DNA of 64,000 nt from Schaedlerella arabinosiphila (lineage in GTDB: Bacteria > Bacillota > Clostridia > Lachnospirales > Lachnospiraceae): the NCBI RefSeq assembly GCF_003885045.1, contig NZ_RHJS01000002.1, forward strand, positions 558,001 through 622,000, given 5' to 3'. This document shows positions 60,890-64,000 of the stretch, in pieces. Below the pieces are notes generated by a model that was not told the DNA's origin, did not search any database, and saw only the letters and a list, made by a program, of their open reading frames with translations. The stretch's first letter is position 1. Each line of letters opens with the position of its first letter. The position numbers and the translations under genes were made by a program.

Positions 60890-61828
60890 TCAGATCAGCC
60901 CCACGCGCGACATCCCAAATACAAAGAAAAATAATGTAAACACGCATAATACGGAGGTCGTAGCAACGATCTCGCCTGCCAGCTCCCCATTTCCGCCCAT
61001 GGTCTGCGCCATGGGAGCGGAAGCGACTGCCGCGGGAGACGCGAAAACCGCGAGGAGTATAACGAGGACATCCCCTCTGTAGCCGAGAAGTATCCCTGCG
61101 GAAATCATGAGGAAGGGGGCAATGACCAGATGGACAGCCGCCGCCATTACCAGGTATTTCCGATGCCGTACCATACTGCCCAGGGAAAGGATCCCGCCCA
61201 GGGTGACCAGTGCCAGCGGAGTGGAGATATCGGACAGGTTCAGGAGCGGCCCCATTAAAAACTCAGGAATCCGGATATGCAGAAGGTTGAATACGGCGCC
61301 TGCGATTCCGGCTTCTACCAGCGGATTCTTTGCGATATTCCGGAGAAGATCCGAAACAGACACAGACACGCCGTGGTTTGTTTCAAACAGGATCACTGCC
61401 AGGATATTAAAGAGCGGGACGACTACCGCAGAGAGCGCAGATACCAGTGCCATCCCTTCATTTCCGCACAGGGAACCGGCAATCGTCGTTCCGAACAGGA
61501 CAAAGTTGCTTCTGAAAATTCCCTGGATCACCGTCAGGGAATCTTTTTTCTCTTTTATCACCTTTGGTACAAAGTATAAAGCGGCAAAGTAGAGAAGGAT
61601 CACCTGAACCAATACAAGAAGAAATACGTCCGGTTTCAGAGCGTCTCCCAGGTCTGCGCGATAGACATTCATAAAAAGGGTCAGAGGGATAAATATTTTA
61701 AAAATCAGACCGTTCAAGGTTTTAAAATTTTCTTTTGAAAAGATGGAAAATCTGCGTATCAGTCCTCCGACCGTCATATATACGACAAGAGGGAGAACAA
61801 CGGAAAGAGCCAACATAAAGCTGTTCAT
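60890..61828 (-). CDS. AEC (auxin efflux carrier) family transporter
   Basis: The 312-residue protein has about ten membrane segments and the Mem_trans pattern: an early LNGLIFKIFIPLTLF, a middle FRSNFVLFGTTIAGSLCGNE and a C-terminal LAVFASPAAVASAPMAQTMG. AEC proteins move small organic acids or similar anions. It stands alone and converges with the GPH gene. No sugar link is obvious. Confidence 0.9.
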   Translation of the reverse strand: MNSFMLALSVVLPLVVYMTVGGLIRRFSIFSKENFKTLNGLIFKIFIPLTLFMNVYRADLGDALKPDVFLLVLVQVILLYFAALYFVPKVIKEKKDSLTVIQGIFRSNFVLFGTTIAGSLCGNEGMALVSALSAVVVPLFNILAVILFETNHGVSVSVSDLLRNIAKNPLVEAGIAGAVFNLLHIRIPEFLMGPLLNLSDISTPLALVTLGGILSLGSMVRHRKYLVMAAAVHLVIAPFLMISAGILLGYRGDVLVILLAVFASPAAVASAPMAQTMGGNGELAGEIVATTSVLCVFTLFFFVFGMSRVGLI

Positions 61829-62169
61829 GGGAAATACCTCCGGTAATCAAATGTGGGATTGCTGCTGTTCTGTACAGAATCGGCGCATATCTGCGTAGAT
61901 GCCGGGCAGATTGGCGGGATTGTATAAGTGACAGGATTCAGTATAAAGGATTCGACCGGAGATTTCTATATAGAAATCTCACAAAAAAAGAACAGGCCCC
62001 TTGTGGGATACTGTTACTGGAGCACCCAAAAGGTATGAACAGTAACCCTTGTGGTTGTGAAACAGTTACAATGCCGGCAGATCCTCTTTGGGGACATTTA
62101 TTTTCATAAAGTGATAAAATAAAAAATGTCAAAGCTGGCAGTCAGGCAATGAAAAGGAGGATAAAGACA
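61829..62169. other. Intergenic stretch with a perfect palindrome
   Basis: No gene is seen. A perfect 22-bp palindrome (61959-61980, core TTCTATATAGAA) precedes an A-run on the plus strand. Further on, GTTACTG and CAGTAAC pair across about 20 bases (62013-62046), and CCCTTGTGG occurs next to each arm. These could be operators for the divergent AEC and nitroreductase genes, or terminator-like hairpins. Confidence 0.5.
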
Positions 62170-62694
62170 ATGTCTATGATGGAAATCATTGAATTGATGA
62201 AACAAAGAAGGTCTGTCAGATCTTATACGGATGAAGCGGTATCTGATGAAGTGCTGGACACGATCCTGGAAACCGCAACCTACGCGCCGACCGGCGGCGG
62301 AAAGCAGTCCCCGGTGATCGTTGCCGTAAAGGACCGGGAGACAAGAGATCTGATTTCCAGGCTGAATGCAAAGGTGATGGGAGGCGATACGGATCCCTTT
62401 TACGGAGCGCCCGTGATCGTGATCGTATTGGCGGACGGAACCCGGGGAAGCTATGTTGAGGACGGTTCCGGAGTGCTGAATTATATCATGCTGGCGGCAA
62501 AGGCATGCGGTGTGGACAGTGTGTGGGTTGCCAGGGAAAAAGAAATGTTCGATTCCGAGGAAGGCAAGGCGCTTTTGAAAAAATGGGGGCTGCCGGACTC
62601 GCTGCGGGGCGTCGGCGCGGCCGCGCTGGGCTATCATGCAGGTGAAGAGCCGGAGGCTGCGCCTCGAAAAGAAGACTACATTATAAAAATATGA
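62170..62694 (+). CDS. Nitroreductase family protein
   Basis: The 174-residue flavoprotein shows the typical start IELMKQRRSVRSYTDEAVSD and the cofactor-site pattern ATYAPTGGGKQSPVIVAV (where APTG.NxQ is usual), with a late GVGAAALGYHAG. Nitroreductases reduce nitro groups, quinones or flavin-linked substrates with NAD(P)H. The ATG at 62170 follows AAAAGGAGG by nine bases, although the frame opens at 62149. A terminator follows the stop. Confidence 0.9.
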   Translation: MSMMEIIELMKQRRSVRSYTDEAVSDEVLDTILETATYAPTGGGKQSPVIVAVKDRETRDLISRLNAKVMGGDTDPFYGAPVIVIVLADGTRGSYVEDGSGVLNYIMLAAKACGVDSVWVAREKEMFDSEEGKALLKKWGLPDSLRGVGAAALGYHAGEEPEAAPRKEDYIIKI

Positions 62695-62740
62695 TGATAA
62701 ACCAATATGTTACTGCCAAATTTTAGCCCCTTCTTATTGG

Positions 62741-62772
62741 AAAAAGCACAGCCGGGATTGCTGTGCTTTTTC
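62741..62772. terminator. Two-way terminator after the nitroreductase gene
   Basis: AAAAAGCACAGC (62741-62752) and GCTGTGCTTTTT (62760-62771) form a perfect stem around seven bases, with A- and T-runs on the two sides. It can serve both the nitroreductase gene and the converging PucR-like gene. Confidence 0.88.
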
Positions 62773-62823
62773 CTGTACAGAGAAATGGTACTTTGTGAAC
62801 CGGCCACATTGCGCCGCCATGAA

Positions 62824-64000
62824 TCAGAACGCAAGCTTATTTTTAAATTTGTACAGATAAAGAGCCGTCTCAAGCAAAAAATGATCCTCACGGTTATGCA
62901 GATCCAGCCCGGTCAGTTCCTGGATATTTTTGATACGGTAAGAAATCGTATTATAATGCGTGAACATCTCTTCGGAAATCCGTTTAATATTTCCAAAGTA
63001 TTCAAAATAATAATCCAAAGTCAGCATCAGGCTGGTATGCTTCTGCAGGTCATTTTTGATCAGCGGGTCCAGGAGCTCATAGATGAACTGATTGCTTTCC
63101 GCGTCCGGATTCCCGGAGTGCAGCAGGCGCAAAAGCCCCAGCTCGTCAAAGCGGAGAAACTGCTGTCCGGTAGAAATAGCGGATTTTAACGCAAGCTTTG
63201 CCTCCGTGTCCGTCTGGATGATGCCGTTGATCCCGAAGTGAGGCCGGCCGCAGCCGCAGGTGAGCTTCAGATCCGGATATTCATTGGAAAAGGAACTCAG
63301 CAGGGCCGGAAGATGATGGATCAGCTGCTGAAAATCCAGATGCTCCTCCGGAGTGTTCAGCAGGATCAGATCATCTTCGGCTGTCCGGACGATCCGGATA
63401 TCGATCCCGAGCTTTGTAAAGGTGGATCGAATATTTCCGACAAGCAGCGTGTGCTGAAAGGAATCCCGGTATTGATTGACGGATTCTTTCAGCCGGTCGA
63501 TCTTCAGATGAAAGATCAGATGATTGTCGGACAGGTTTAGCTTAAAATCATTTGCCCGGGACTGCTCCCAATGGTCGTCCGTGATCGGATCCGATAAGAG
63601 ATGGGACAAAAAGCTGGCAAACAGGGTATCCCCGTGCTCACGTACACTTTGTTCCCGGGTAATCTCCAGCGGGATTGTGGAGGAAATCTGGGAGAGCAGT
63701 TCAGGGGCAAGGGGCGGGTTCTGGGTCGGGTGATAGATGTAGAGATACCCGTACGAGCCCTCACCCAATTTTAACTCATAAGCCTGGGAGTTTTTTGTCA
63801 CGATGCTGATCTTCTGGGTTTCGGAAAAACCGGCAAATTCCTTCTCGTCGCTTTCTCTCAGAGACAAGCTGTGCAGGTTATTGATGCTGTCAACGATCAA
63901 AATGCTGCCGGAGCTTAAGTCGGAGATCATCTTTGCGATCATATTTAGGTCGGCGCCTTCCGTGATGGTCCGGATCAGCATCTGGTTTACGGCAATGGTG
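62824..64000 (-). CDS. PucR/CdaR-type transcriptional regulator (5' end outside window)
   Basis: The visible 392 residues stay in frame to the window edge (TIAVNQ precedes the ATG at 63981), so the gene starts further right. The C-terminus is the PucR helix-turn-helix: LMLTLDYYFEYFGNIKRISE, MFTHYNTISYRIKNIQELTG, LETALYLYKF. The front part seen is likely a sensor domain (SGSILIVDSINNLHSLSL), and the middle a GGDEF-like CdaR insert. PucR-type proteins control catabolic genes for purines, sugar acids or similar compounds. Its target here is unknown. Confidence 0.85.
   Translation of the reverse strand, partial: TIAVNQMLIRTITEGADLNMIAKMISDLSSGSILIVDSINNLHSLSLRESDEKEFAGFSETQKISIVTKNSQAYELKLGEGSYGYLYIYHPTQNPPLAPELLSQISSTIPLEITREQSVREHGDTLFASFLSHLLSDPITDDHWEQSRANDFKLNLSDNHLIFHLKIDRLKESVNQYRDSFQHTLLVGNIRSTFTKLGIDIRIVRTAEDDLILLNTPEEHLDFQQLIHHLPALLSSFSNEYPDLKLTCGCGRPHFGINGIIQTDTEAKLALKSAISTGQQFLRFDELGLLRLLHSGNPDAESNQFIYELLDPLIKNDLQKHTSLMLTLDYYFEYFGNIKRISEEMFTHYNTISYRIKNIQELTGLDLHNREDHFLLETALYLYKFKNKLAF

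Noticed and set aside
1..64000. tRNA or rRNA genes
   Set aside because: No cloverleaf with a CCA-type end and no conserved rRNA stretch was recognised by reading; a dedicated tRNA search was not possible here.

Overview
The window looks like an accessory, glycan-handling stretch of a Lachnospiraceae (Clostridia) chromosome. This is inferred from the roughly even GC content, the strong AGGAGG-type ribosome binding sites, the many AraC regulators next to glycoside hydrolases, GPH and ABC sugar importers, and the MoxR/DUF58/transglutaminase and Bce-type operons. No rRNA, tRNA, CRISPR array or phage module was found. The species cannot be named from sequence alone.

Layout. 1-10.5 kb: the cut-off end of a GH3 enzyme, a MATE exporter, an acetyl-esterase-like hydrolase, an AraC regulator, a GPH sugar symporter, a GH78 rhamnosidase and a GH39 xylosidase-like enzyme. 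This reads as uptake and trimming of rhamnose- and xylose-decorated plant glycosides. 10.5-18.6 kb: gene debris, then a nested wreck. A three-recombinase (RIT-like) element sits inside an IS4-type insertion sequence, and that IS sits in the partner gene of a Panacea (DUF4065) antitoxin. 18.6-28.1 kb: a broken epimerase gene, an ABC sugar importer with DUF624, a divergent AraC/LysR pair and a GH36 alpha-galactosidase coupled to the LysR gene. 28.1-37.8 kb: two AAA-like/PD-(D/E)XK paralogues, an AraC relic, an AraC gene, an esterase, an AlbA_2/HATPase protein with a 13-bp tandem repeat, and decayed HipA-like, DUF3037 and MarR genes.

37.8-43 kb: an FtsX permease, ABC ATPase, response regulator and histidine kinase operon, then an IS66 scrap. 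43.3-47.9 kb: a MoxR, DUF58 and transglutaminase operon on the minus strand. 48.1-51 kb: a large GH106/GH2-like glycosidase carrying a 30-bp coding minisatellite. 51-55.5 kb: a BceRS-BceAB-like peptide-sensing and detoxification operon. 55.8-60.8 kb: a sugar isomerase/epimerase, an AraC-GH39 fusion and a second GPH symporter. 60.9-64 kb: an AEC transporter, a nitroreductase and a PucR-like regulator that runs off the window.

Two themes stand out. First, genes broken by internal deletions are common: GH3, GPH relic, epimerase, AraC relic and HipA-like relic. At least the AraC relic shows short homologies at its joints. Second, there are several sequence-level switches or repeats: a 13-bp x5 repeat that would change frame, a 30-bp in-frame minisatellite, a four-copy hairpin element containing TGTCGGGAAAT, and a cluster of TTATACGAA sites at the ends of the recombinase element.
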